Source: Anaerolineae bacterium (GTDB taxonomy: Bacteria > Chloroflexota > Anaerolineae > B4-G1). From it: a stretch of DNA of 64,000 nucleotides. This document shows, in pieces, positions 32,973-40,780 of this stretch. Location of the stretch: positions 1 to 64,000 of the forward strand of contig JADHWW010000103.1 in the NCBI GenBank assembly GCA_016783285.1, written 5' to 3'. The position numbers and the translations under genes were made by a program. The notes below the pieces were generated by a model. It was given only the letters and a program-made list of their open reading frames with translations. It did not search any database and had not been told where the DNA came from. Position 1 is the first letter of the stretch. Every line of letters starts with the position of its first letter.

Positions 32973-35089
32973 TCTCTCACAACCTCCACCGGTTGCAGAA
33001 GAACGTGGTCTCCCATAGTAGCGCTGTCCACCAGGACCGGCAGACGGGCCAAATCGGCGCGCCGGTATACGCCGACTTCGAGCGCGATCGGCCCTGGAGG
33101 GAGGTCGGACGTCAGCGTGAAACGGTGCAGTTGCACGATCACGTCATCTGCCTGCCAGTCCCAGGCTGGCGCGTCGAGCCGGTCCTCCTGACCAACGACG
33201 GTACCCCGCGCATCCAGCGCGTGGGTGAACAGCACCAGTTCTATGTTGACGTCGGACGAACCTCGTGGCTGCAACGCTCGCGAGTCTATCACCTGCCAGA
33301 GGGTGACCAGTTCGACGGTCCCGCCCGGCGCGACTGTCGGCGTGCGCAGGTCATAGTCGAGGAGTTGCAATACATCACCGAATCTCACCGGCAGCACCGG
33401 GTCGAACGGCGCGTCCTTCGATAGGCTCAGAACTCTGCCCTGCGCCTGTTCCAGCAGGGCAACCAGCGTGACCTGCGGTTCCCAGTCGTAGACGGTGAAG
33501 AATGGGTCCAGGTCATCAAGGCGTAGCGTCACGCGCTCCCGGAGGCGGAGGCCGGGCAGGTCGGCGAAGTATGAGGCCAGGGGCGCGCTGGAGGGAGTGA
33601 TCAACCGAGCAGTTGTCTTCGGCGGGAGGAGAAGCGCCCGACGACCGTCGAACCAGCGCAGTGAAAGATCGCGCCGGTGCAGACCCATCTCAAAGACGTA
33701 GGGATCATGCGGCGCATGTGGGTAGATGGCCGAGAGTGCCACGACCCCGTCCTCTGATCTGGCATCCAGGTATCTCGCGGTTTCGACAAGCGTGTTTTGG
33801 TATGCGGCTCGCACGTCCGGGGACTCGCCCCAGGTAACGAAGTAGTCGCGGGCGGAGAGCGCGCCGGTGACGGCGATCAGCCCGACGAATCCTATCTCGA
33901 TGGCCCGGGCAGCACCGGGGGGCCAGCGCTCCGCCGCCCATCGTGCACCCGCCACGCCGGCCAGCGCCGGGAAGAGAAACGTAACCGGTAGCGCCGCGAT
34001 ACTGCGGGTGCTGCTGGCTGCCGCGCCGGTGACCAGTGAGGGAGAGATGCCGACGACAAACCAGATCAGCGAGAAAGCGTAGGCTGGTTCACGCCAGCGC
34101 GCCAGGCACAATCCCACCCCGGTCAGGAACAGCGTGCCGGTCAGCGGGTCGAAGGCCGGGCGACCAGGAATGGTGTAGGCGAGGAAATCATCGCCCTGTC
34201 CGGGGATGAGGAACCCGGCCATGCCGTTCCAGATTCTGTTCAGGATGACGGAGATGTTCCCGCTCATCAACGCCTGCAAGGGAGCGTCCAGCATCGCCAA
34301 TCGCTGCTCTGCCCCCGGATGGGCCCACAGATAAACAAAAAGGGGCGCAGCCAGGAGCAGGCCAATGAGGACGGCGATCAGCGTGGGGAGCCATACGCGG
34401 CGGAAGGTCGCCCGGTGGAAAAGCGCCAGGTAGGCCAGGAAGGCTGGGAAGACGACCCACAGCACGCGAGCCGGGATGTACGTGTACAGTGTGGCACCGA
34501 TGAGGAGGGCAAACAGCCCCATCTGCCAGCGGCCGCGGTTGGTTAGTTGGGTGGCTGGTTGGCTGGGTGTCCCGGAGACCGAGCGCCAGTAAAAGTAGAC
34601 GGCGACCGTGAACAACGCGGGCAAGAGGCCGGAGCGCAGAGCCTGCCGGCTGGTGGATAGCGACCAGAATGAGACGGCCTGAAGGGCCACGGCCGCCAGC
34701 GCTGTGGGACCGTCGAAGGCCAGCCGTGCCCAGGCAAAGGTGGCGAGCAATGTGACCAGGCCGAGGGGCACGGATGAGAATCGCAGTGCGCGGCCGGTGG
34801 GACCAATCAGCGTCATCAGGCCAGCAACCAGGTAATCGTACAAGGGCTCGCGGCCATACCCGACTGTCTCGTAGATGGGCCGGGCGCCGTGCAATATGGC
34901 GACGGCGTCATGACCATGGCCGGCTTCGTCGTGGGTAAAGCCGGGCGGTATGCTGTCTAACCGGTACAATCGCAGTGCAGCGGCCAGGCAAAGGACGAGA
35001 GCGAGCAATACCAACTCCCACCTGGACCAATGACCAGTGGATGAGTTGGCTGATTGGTTGGTTAGTTGGTTGGTTGGTTGGCTGGTCAT
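32969..35089 (-). CDS. GT39-like membrane glycosyltransferase, first gene of the cluster
   Basis: 706 aa. The start lies in a TTGG-rich heptamer tract coding for TSQPTNQLTNQSAN. Outside loop GFTHDEAGHGHDAVAILHGARPIYETVGYGREPLYDYLVAGL has the acidic GT-C site. Helices to ~405; C-terminal sandwich with GTVELVTLWQVID, ELVLFTHALDARGTVVGQEDRLDAP and PGPIALEVGVYRRADLARLPVL. A second heptamer tract is translated as PSQPATQLTNRG (34.54-34.57 kb), and a short repeat gives RVLSLSKD (33.42-33.44 kb). A strong promoter lies 40-65 nt upstream, making this the first gene of the minus-strand cluster. Confidence 0.82.
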   Translation of the reverse strand: MTSQPTNQLTNQSANSSTGHWSRWELVLLALVLCLAAALRLYRLDSIPPGFTHDEAGHGHDAVAILHGARPIYETVGYGREPLYDYLVAGLMTLIGPTGRALRFSSVPLGLVTLLATFAWARLAFDGPTALAAVALQAVSFWSLSTSRQALRSGLLPALFTVAVYFYWRSVSGTPSQPATQLTNRGRWQMGLFALLIGATLYTYIPARVLWVVFPAFLAYLALFHRATFRRVWLPTLIAVLIGLLLAAPLFVYLWAHPGAEQRLAMLDAPLQALMSGNISVILNRIWNGMAGFLIPGQGDDFLAYTIPGRPAFDPLTGTLFLTGVGLCLARWREPAYAFSLIWFVVGISPSLVTGAAASSTRSIAALPVTFLFPALAGVAGARWAAERWPPGAARAIEIGFVGLIAVTGALSARDYFVTWGESPDVRAAYQNTLVETARYLDARSEDGVVALSAIYPHAPHDPYVFEMGLHRRDLSLRWFDGRRALLLPPKTTARLITPSSAPLASYFADLPGLRLRERVTLRLDDLDPFFTVYDWEPQVTLVALLEQAQGRVLSLSKDAPFDPVLPVRFGDVLQLLDYDLRTPTVAPGGTVELVTLWQVIDSRALQPRGSSDVNIELVLFTHALDARGTVVGQEDRLDAPAWDWQADDVIVQLHRFTLTSDLPPGPIALEVGVYRRADLARLPVLVDSATMGDHVLLQPVEVVRE
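33413..33445. repeat. CCTTCGATAGGCTCAG-type short repeat inside a CDS
   Basis: CCTTCGATAGGCTCAG followed by a short GCCCTG stretch; translated on the minus strand as RVLSLSKDA within the outside domain. A related motif (GAGCCTGCCCTGAGC...GAAGGG) sits in the DinG-like gene at 59.57 kb. Confidence 0.65.
34535..34570. repeat. GGTTGGTTA/GGTTGGCTG tandem tract inside a CDS
   Basis: Units of TTGGTTAG/TTGGGTGG type translated as SQPATQLTN in a loop; the same family as the tract at this gene's start (35.04 kb). Confidence 0.85.
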
Positions 35090-35090
35090 T
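35041..35090. repeat. TTGGTTGG tandem tract spanning a start codon
   Basis: About six units of TTGGTTG/TTAGTTG, continuing from the first codons of the 35.09-kb gene into its leader; related tracts occur at 40.79 and 44.66 kb. Confidence 0.9.
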
Positions 35091-35125
35091 ACAGTCCGAC
35101 CCTCCAGGGGCAGGGAAGCGCGCCA

Positions 35126-35154
35126 ATCATACCCTAACCTGGTGCGGTTGACAA
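35126..35154 (-). promoter_or_regulatory. Sigma70-like promoter of the glycosyltransferase cluster
   Basis: Minus strand TTGTCA (35149-35154), 17-nt spacer, TATGAT (35126-35131), giving a short leader before the ATG at 35089. It lies back-to-back with the promoter of the lipoprotein gene at 35248. Confidence 0.7.
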
Positions 35155-35175
35155 GTGGGGTTCAGAGGCAGATTG

Positions 35176-35184
35176 TGTTATAAT
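35176..35184 (+). promoter_or_regulatory. Extended -10 promoter for the sugar-binding lipoprotein
   Basis: TGT-TATAAT (TATAAT at 35179-35184) with TG two bases upstream; no good -35 at 17 nt (a TTGACA lies 25 nt upstream). About 60 nt before the ATG at 35248. Confidence 0.55.
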
Positions 35185-35247
35185 GGGCGTACAGATCACG
35201 CCAAGACGCGAACGAGTTCGCGCGTCCAGCAGAAAACTGGAGGTGCC

Positions 35248-36546
35248 ATGCGATCTCAAATTGTCCTTTCCGTTTTACTGGTTTTGACCCTGACCGGTTG
35301 CGGGGGAGCGGTGCTGACGCCAGAGTCTGCACTGCCGACGCCGATACCAAGCCCTATACCACCCATCCCCATCCCCACCTCCATACCCACCCACGAAGCG
35401 CAGCCGGTGATCGTCACCCTCGGACTGTGGTTACCCGAGGAACTGAACCCCTACGGCGTGGGGGCAGGCGCGGACCTGCTCATGCAACAGTTGGCCGACT
35501 TCAGCGAAGCCTACCCCGACCTTCAGGTCGAAGTGGTCGTCAAGAAAGCCCACGGACGAGGCGGGCTGTTCGACTTTCTGCGCACGGCGCGGGACGCTGC
35601 CCCATCTGTTCTGCCTGACCTGGTGGTGCTGGACACAGCCGATCTGAAGAATGCGGCCGGCTCGGGCCTCATTCAGCCATTAGACCACCTCCTCTCACCA
35701 GCCGAGATGGCGGACCGTTTCCACTTCGCCACCGAGTTGGGCATGGTAGATGAACAGACCCTGGGCTTCGTCATCGGTGCTGGCATGCAGCACCTGGCCT
35801 ACCGCCCGGCCCTGTTCGAGTCTCCCCCCATCTCTTGGACGCAGGTTATTTCCCCCCCTGTTCCCTTCCTCTTCCCTGCCGATGGGATTGACCGACAGGT
35901 CAACGACGCGACAATGATCCAATATCTGGCTACTGGCGGTAAACTGACCGACCCAGACGGTCACCCGTGGCTGGACGAGGACGTTATGCTGAGTGTGTTC
36001 AGTTTTTACAGCGACTGTATAGGCACTGCAACAATCTCACCGACGGTCGTCCTCAATATCACGGATGCTGACCAGGCCTGGGAACGGTTCCAGGCCGGGG
36101 AGGGCGGTATGGCGGTGGTGCAGTCCGGTCGCTACTGGCTCGAGGCCGACGAAACCGTTGCCGCCGCATCGGTGCCCACCCACGACGGGCAGCCCTTCAG
36201 CATCGTCCGGCGAGGATGGGCGATAGCGATGGTTACCGACGATCCAGCGCGTCAGGCGCTAGCGGTGATGCTGCTCGATTGGCTCATAGCGCCCGATCAT
36301 AACGCACAGTGGACACAGGCGGCTGGCTACCTGCCGGGTACACACAGTGCACTGCGGCTGTGGGATATACCGAACGCGGACCGGGCTACGTTACGCAGCG
36401 TGATGGAAGCCGCCGTGCCTGCACCTCGGCCGGAGGTGGAGGCGACAGTCGGACCGGCCTTGCAAGAGGCGCTGGAAGCGGTGTTGAGGAGACGGGCCAC
36501 CCCCGCAGAAGCGGCTGCTGCCGCGGCCGAGAGCGTGGGACAGTGA
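35248..36546 (+). CDS. Extracellular solute-binding lipoprotein (sugar ABC-transporter type)
   Basis: 432 aa; start set by GGAGGTG before the ATG. Signal peptide with lipobox LTGC, then a Pro/Thr/Ile-rich linker (~25-55). The rest follows the family 1 sugar-binding layout (VIVTLGLWLPEELNPYG, LADFSEAYPDLQVEVVVKKAHGRGGLFDFL, DLVVLDTADLKNAAGSGLIQPLDHLL, AMVTDDPARQALAVMLLDWLI). No ABC permease or ATPase gene is adjacent, so it either uses distant transporter genes or acts as a binding lipoprotein alone. Divergent to the glycosyltransferase cluster, sharing its intergenic promoter region. Confidence 0.82.
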   Translation: MRSQIVLSVLLVLTLTGCGGAVLTPESALPTPIPSPIPPIPIPTSIPTHEAQPVIVTLGLWLPEELNPYGVGAGADLLMQQLADFSEAYPDLQVEVVVKKAHGRGGLFDFLRTARDAAPSVLPDLVVLDTADLKNAAGSGLIQPLDHLLSPAEMADRFHFATELGMVDEQTLGFVIGAGMQHLAYRPALFESPPISWTQVISPPVPFLFPADGIDRQVNDATMIQYLATGGKLTDPDGHPWLDEDVMLSVFSFYSDCIGTATISPTVVLNITDADQAWERFQAGEGGMAVVQSGRYWLEADETVAAASVPTHDGQPFSIVRRGWAIAMVTDDPARQALAVMLLDWLIAPDHNAQWTQAAGYLPGTHSALRLWDIPNADRATLRSVMEAAVPAPRPEVEATVGPALQEALEAVLRRRATPAEAAAAAAESVGQ

Positions 36547-36548
36547 CG

Positions 36549-36598
36549 GTGGAGAATGAAGAATAGAGAATGGAGAAAGGAGAATGGAGGATGGAGGC
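36549..36598. repeat. GGAGAAT heptamer tract that supplies the Shine-Dalgarno of glycerate kinase
   Basis: About seven units (GGAGAAT, AGAATGG, GGAGGAT) fill the whole gap after the lipoprotein stop. The last units contain GGAGG (36586-36590), nine bases before the ATG at 36600, and several in-frame ATGs. Confidence 0.85.
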
Positions 36599-36599
36599 T

Positions 36600-37922
36600 A
36601 TGCCGGCGCCGGATCTGTGTGCTGTGGCCCGTGAATTGCAGCAGGCCGCGCTGACCGCCATCGAACCGGCGGCTGCCGTGCGCCGGCACGCCTGTCGCGA
36701 AGGAGACGCGCTCATCGTCGCCGACCGCCGCTATGACCTGCGCGACTACGAGCGCGTGCTGGTCGTAGGGGGTGGGAAGGCCGCTGTGCCGATGACCACC
36801 GCAGTCGCAGACATCCTGGACGACCGGCCGGTCGCCGGTGTCATCGTCACCAAATATGGTCACGGCAAAATCCCAAATCCCAAACCCCAAACCCCAATCA
36901 GGCTAGTCGAGGCGGGGCATCCAATGCCTGACGAGAACTCCGTGCGTGGGGCGCGTGCTGTCGCCGATCTGGCGCGCCAGGCGACAGAGCGCGACCTGGT
37001 CATATGTCTCATCTCCGGCGGGTGCTCGGCGCTGCTGACGCTGCCCGTTCCAGGCCTGGATCTAACTGGCCTGCAGGCCCTCACCGATGCGCTTCTCCGC
37101 TCCGGCGCGACGATCCAAGAGGTAAATACCGTACGCAAGCACTGCTCGCTCATCAAGGGTGGCAACCTGGCCCGCCTGGCAGCCCCAGCCACGTTGGTCA
37201 CGCTCGTTCTCTCTGATGTGATCGGCGACCGACTTGACGTCATCGGTTCCGGCCCCACCGTGCCTGACCCCACGACGGTGGCCGATGCACAGGCGGTGCT
37301 GGAGCGGTATGGGATCCGGTCTGATTGGCCAGTGCCTTTCCAGGAGACCCCTAAGCCTGGCGACCCGGCCTTTGAGCGGGTACAACACGTCATCATCGGT
37401 TCCAACCGCCTGGCGGCACTCGCGGCGGTGGGCAAGGCACACTGGTTAGGATTCAACACGCTGCTCTTGAGCACCTACGTCGAGGGAGAAGCGCGGGAGG
37501 TGGCGAAGGTAGCGGCGGCACTGGTGAAGGGGATGCACGTCCACGGTGACCCTCTGTCCCCCCCAGCCTGCCTGGTATGGGGTGGCGAGACGACGGTGAC
37601 GGTGCGGGGACAAGGGAAAGGTGGCCGCAACCAGGAACTGGCGCTCGCGGCGGCGCTCCAATTGTCAGGTTGGCCAGGCGTGCTGGTGATGGCACTGGCG
37701 ACCGACGGCACCGATGGTCCCACTGACGCCGCCGGCGCGATCGCCACTGGCGAGACGGTGGCCCGCGCCCAGGCGCTGGGGCTCGACCCCCAGGCGGCGC
37801 TGGATGCAAACGACAGTTACTCCTTCTTCGACGCGCTGGGCGACCTGATCCGCACTGGCCCGACGGGAACGAACGTGAATGACCTGTTGTTCGTGCTGGT
37901 GGGGAAGACAACAATGGACTGA
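36600..37922 (+). CDS. Glycerate 2-kinase (MOFRL/GckA type)
   Basis: 440 aa. Family features: VLVVGGGKAAVPM near the N-terminus, LISGGCSALL, NTVRKHCSLIKGGNLA, LSDVIGDRLDVIGSGPT, and the C-terminal MOFRL region (VWGGETTVTVRGQGKGGRNQELALA, ATDGTDGPTDAAGA, TGTNVNDLLFVLVG). It phosphorylates D-glycerate, usually to 2-phosphoglycerate, feeding glycolysis. A CCCAAAT/CCCCAAA heptamer tract (36.87-36.90 kb) is translated as IPNPKPQTPIR between two strands of the N-terminal domain. Its ATG depends on a repeat-encoded ribosome site. It ends 4 nt from the convergent HEAT-protein gene. Confidence 0.92.
   Translation: MPAPDLCAVARELQQAALTAIEPAAAVRRHACREGDALIVADRRYDLRDYERVLVVGGGKAAVPMTTAVADILDDRPVAGVIVTKYGHGKIPNPKPQTPIRLVEAGHPMPDENSVRGARAVADLARQATERDLVICLISGGCSALLTLPVPGLDLTGLQALTDALLRSGATIQEVNTVRKHCSLIKGGNLARLAAPATLVTLVLSDVIGDRLDVIGSGPTVPDPTTVADAQAVLERYGIRSDWPVPFQETPKPGDPAFERVQHVIIGSNRLAALAAVGKAHWLGFNTLLLSTYVEGEAREVAKVAAALVKGMHVHGDPLSPPACLVWGGETTVTVRGQGKGGRNQELALAAALQLSGWPGVLVMALATDGTDGPTDAAGAIATGETVARAQALGLDPQAALDANDSYSFFDALGDLIRTGPTGTNVNDLLFVLVGKTTMD
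36867..36900. repeat. CCCAAAT/CCCCAAA heptamer tract inside glycerate kinase
   Basis: Four to five 7-bp units, the reverse complement of the GGGATTT family at 32.93 kb, translated as KIPNPKPQTPI in a conserved enzyme. Confidence 0.9.
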
Positions 37923-37926
37923 GCGG

Positions 37927-38505
37927 TCAGGGCTGGACGAGCACCCCACCCACCCCCATCTGTTCTAACGCCTCTTCCGCGTAGTACGTCACGATGGCGC
38001 TGGGATCGTCGAGGGCGGCGCAGAGGGGGACGATGGCATCTTCGGGCTGAATGATGCTCAGGGCACGGGCCGCGCCTGCCCTGACCAGCACCTCTCCCTC
38101 CTGGAGCACGGCGATGAGGGCCGGGACTGCGGGTGCGCCGATGCGGGACAGGCTGTCGGCGGCGATGCGGGAGACGAGGGTGCTGGGGTCGGACAGGCAG
38201 CGCACCAGACCCTCTATGGCTTCTGCGGCCTGCAGTTCTCCCAGTCCTTGTGCGGCGCAGGCGCGCACATCGGGATCGGAGTCGGCTAGCGCAGTGATCA
38301 GTAGTTCCTGTGCTGCAGGGGTGCCGACGGCGGCCAGGGCGCGGGCCGCCCACCAACACCGGTCGGGGTCGGCGTCGGTCAACAGTTCGCGCAGCCGAGG
38401 CAGCGCTGCGTCGCCCAGGTGGGCCAGGGCCAGCGCGGCTTCCTCGCTGCGGGTGTCGTCGCCAGCGGCGATAGCGTCCAGAAACAGTTGAAGCGCGTCA
38501 GACAT
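37927..38505 (-). CDS. HEAT-repeat protein
   Basis: 192 aa made of about five HEAT/PBS-lyase-like units of ~31 residues (AAQELLITALADSDPDVRACAAQGLGELQAAEAIEGLVRCL-type, with GAPAVPALIAVL and DDPSAIVTYYAEEALEQMG). Such small alpha-solenoids usually act as protein-binding or lyase-adaptor modules; no partner is indicated. It starts inside the last 8 nt of the DUF123 gene and is likely translated from the same message. Confidence 0.85.
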   Translation of the reverse strand: MSDALQLFLDAIAAGDDTRSEEAALALAHLGDAALPRLRELLTDADPDRCWWAARALAAVGTPAAQELLITALADSDPDVRACAAQGLGELQAAEAIEGLVRCLSDPSTLVSRIAADSLSRIGAPAVPALIAVLQEGEVLVRAGAARALSIIQPEDAIVPLCAALDDPSAIVTYYAEEALEQMGVGGVLVQP

Positions 38506-38938
38506 TCAGCATCTCCTGCAACACCGGTTCACCCACGGCGCGAGTGAAGGCTACCAGGTCCGGTGGCGCGGCGAAGTAGACTAGATGAGCCGGGCAGTGA
38601 CAATCGGAAGCGCCGAAGCGAGGCACAGGGACGGAAGCGCCAGGAAGTCCAGACAGCGACCGAGACCAGTCACATTCCCGCTTCCGGGTCCCGACTGCGT
38701 ACCAGATTTCAACGGGCCGGGCACAAGCCCGCAGGTAGTCCACGTGCCAGCGCGAGGATTTGGGCGAACGCAGGTGACGGGTAATACGGGCAGCCAGCCC
38801 TCCTGGTCCGCGGGCACTGCCAACGTAAGCATACCAACCGGCCAGGAATTGGAAGCGGCCCAATCGTCCCACGGTGATGGTCACGGGACGCGGCAGCCTC
38901 AGGATCAGCACGTAGGTCCCAGGGCGGTCAGGAGGCAT
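38498..38938 (-). CDS. DUF123 (GIY-YIG-related) protein
   Basis: 146 aa; start ATG 38938 lies inside the last 11 nt of the upstream gene. GTYVLILRLPRP, GRFQFLAGWYAYVGSARGPGGLAARITRHLR, WHVDYLRACARPVEIWY and a DCHCPAHLVYF segment match DUF123, a domain found alone in archaea and some bacteria and related to GIY-YIG nucleases (here GTYVLIL...WYAYVGSA). Nuclease activity is possible but not shown for the family. The CDC-like Cys/His residues near the end may bind metal. Confidence 0.85.
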   Translation of the reverse strand: MPPDRPGTYVLILRLPRPVTITVGRLGRFQFLAGWYAYVGSARGPGGLAARITRHLRSPKSSRWHVDYLRACARPVEIWYAVGTRKRECDWSRSLSGLPGASVPVPRFGASDCHCPAHLVYFAAPPDLVAFTRAVGEPVLQEMLNV

Positions 38939-39158
38939 ACATTCGTCGCTGCCATATCGCACCAGCACCCCAGGCCACAAAGCATCCCACCAGGAGCAGC
39001 AGTACCCCCAGGCCGTCGAAGGCACGGATGGAGTGCTGCTCATCGAAATGGTAGAGCATTGGGCCCTCGTAGGGGTCGGGCAAGATCAGGGCGGACAGCC
39101 CACCTAACAGCAGCAGCACAGCCAGTGCCGCCAGCAGGATCACGCGCCATTCGAGCAT
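38928..39158 (-). CDS. Small two-span membrane protein
   Basis: 76 aa with two hydrophobic segments (RVILLAALAVLLLLGGLSALIL and GVLLLLVGCFVAWGAGAIW) and an acidic loop between. No family recognised. It overlaps the DUF123 gene by 11 nt, suggesting coupled translation with it and the HEAT protein. Confidence 0.65.
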   Translation of the reverse strand: MLEWRVILLAALAVLLLLGGLSALILPDPYEGPMLYHFDEQHSIRAFDGLGVLLLLVGCFVAWGAGAIWQRRMYAS

Positions 39159-39245
39159 TTTTCAGTGTCCCTTATCGGATCGAGCCCATTGCAGCCGCCA
39201 CTAGCCAGGCTGGTGGCTCTGATCCTGCATGATCTCTGCATAGGG

Positions 39246-39491
39246 CTACTCGGCTGGCGGCGGGACCGGCAGATCCTCGACGGCCACGGTGATCCATTTA
39301 TCACCCTCTTCGATGAGCATCACCGGGATGTCGTCTCGGATGGGGTACTTGCGGCCGCAGTCCGACTCCTGGCACACGAGCCAGCAATCGTGGACCAGTT
39401 CCAGCCGGCCCGGGTCGGGTCCGGGCTTGCGGGTCTCACCGCTGACGCAGTAGGGACAGCGCAGGATCTCCAGCAGGTCTTCGCTTACCAT
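39246..39491 (-). CDS. Trm112-like zinc-ribbon protein (UPF0434)
   Basis: 81 aa. LLEILRCPYCVSGETR gives the first Cys pair; CQESDCGRKYPIRDDIPVMLIEE gives the second and the typical YPIRDxIPVML. Trm112-like proteins bind and stabilise methyltransferases or act alone as small UPF0434 proteins. Start has a GAGGAGG ribosome site. No methyltransferase gene is adjacent. Confidence 0.85.
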   Translation of the reverse strand: MVSEDLLEILRCPYCVSGETRKPGPDPGRLELVHDCWLVCQESDCGRKYPIRDDIPVMLIEEGDKWITVAVEDLPVPPPAE

Positions 39492-39534
39492 CGTATCGGC
39501 CTCCTCGGGTGGGTTCTACTTGCATGACTCTACT

Positions 39535-39700
39535 GAAAAAAGCGACAAATTCAACGCAGAGGCGCAGAGACGCCAAGAAAACCAAGTTTCAGGTGAATAT
39601 TTCTCAGTCAAACGTCACGATGTCTTCAAATACTGAACCGCCGCTTAAGAATCTCTGCGCCTCTGCGTCTCTGCGTTAAAAATCGCCCTTTTTGCAGGGG
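39535..39700. repeat. MITE-like inverted-repeat element with GCAGAGRCGCAGAG arms
   Basis: Left arm (AAAAAGCGACAAATTCAACG, then CAGAGGCGCAGAGACGCC, to ~39575) pairs with the right arm (TCTCTGCGCCTCTGCGTC, then TCTGCGTTAAAAATCGCCCT, from 39652), leaving a ~75-bp centre without coding potential. The arms contain an internal GCAGAGAC/GCAGAGGC repeat. It fills most of the 39.49-39.76 kb gap, which holds nothing else. Confidence 0.75.
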
Positions 39701-39763
39701 AGTCCTTGCATAGTATAGCACAAGTGAAGATAGCGTCAATGTCGTGCTGATGCTAATGCCGTC

Positions 39764-40780
39764 TCATCCCGGCGTCACGGTGGGATAGGGCGTGGCCGTA
39801 GGAGTGGGGGTCTGGCAAAGACGCGCCTCCTCCAACGCGGCGGCGTACTCCGAGGCCGGAGCGCCAACAGCAATGGCATACTCCAACACCGTCTCGGCGT
39901 CCACGCAGCGCCCGGCGCCCAGGTAGGCCCGCCCCAGCGCGCCGAAGAGGTCGGCGATGGGCCGGTCGGAGTGGATGACCAGACTGGTGTCACTGGCCTG
40001 CACCAGCGTGCGTGCGGTCTCGAGAGAGGTGGTTGCCTCCTGCCAGGAGTGGTTCGCTACGTAGGCCTGGCCCAGCGTGAACCAGAGCAGGGCGGGTGGG
40101 TCGGAAGTGGCCTCGATTCCCTCAACCAACGTATCAATGGCGACGCCTGGTGTGCCCAATTCGATAAGCGCCCAGCCACGGTAGTAGTGTCTCAGAGGGT
40201 CGCCGGGGTGGAAATCGGTGTATTCACGGCTGAGCGCCAGCAGGCGGCTAGCATAATGGGCTGTGCGGGCGGCCAGCCAGCGGGAGCGGAAGGTCTCCGT
40301 CTTCAGGGTAGGGTCCAAGGCCAGGGCCTGGTCGAACGCTTCCAGCGCTGGACGGGCGCGGCCTAGAAGGCGTAGCGTCTCGCCGCGCAGCGCGTAGGCG
40401 GCGGCGCTGGCGGGGCCGGTCTCCAGCGCGGTGTCGGCGTCGGCCAGAGCCCGGTGGAGTTTTCCCTGCGCCAGGTAGGCAGTGCCGCGCGCGACGTAGG
40501 CCGGCGCGAAGTCGGGCGCCAGTTGGATGGCCCAGGTGAAGGATTGTACCGCGCCCTCAGTGTCACCCGCCCCCTGGCGGGCCAGGCCCTCCTCGTAGTA
40601 ATTTTGCGCACTGATAGGTAAAGGGGTGGGAGTGGAGGGAATGGGAGTGATGGCGCGGGTGGGAAGCCGCTCCTGCGTGGCGGTCGGGGGGGCGCAGGCG
40701 GCCAACAGCAGTGGCAGGAAGCAGAGGAGGATGCCCAGGGCGACGGCGCTGTTGTCAGGGATGGATCGGGTCTCTTTCAT
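39764..40780 (-). CDS. TPR-repeat lipoprotein
   Basis: 338 aa. Signal peptide with lipobox LLAAC, a short Thr/Pro linker, then TPR units (NYYEEGLARQGAGDTEGAVQSFTWAIQLAPDFAPAYVARGTAYLAQGKLHRAL and later ones, ~65-310). Likely a scaffold on the outer face of the membrane. Its start overlaps the coaBC stop by 4 nt, so it is cotranscribed with the coenzyme A genes, probably by accident of gene order. Confidence 0.85.
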   Translation of the reverse strand: MKETRSIPDNSAVALGILLCFLPLLLAACAPPTATQERLPTRAITPIPSTPTPLPISAQNYYEEGLARQGAGDTEGAVQSFTWAIQLAPDFAPAYVARGTAYLAQGKLHRALADADTALETGPASAAAYALRGETLRLLGRARPALEAFDQALALDPTLKTETFRSRWLAARTAHYASRLLALSREYTDFHPGDPLRHYYRGWALIELGTPGVAIDTLVEGIEATSDPPALLWFTLGQAYVANHSWQEATTSLETARTLVQASDTSLVIHSDRPIADLFGALGRAYLGAGRCVDAETVLEYAIAVGAPASEYAAALEEARLCQTPTPTATPYPTVTPG

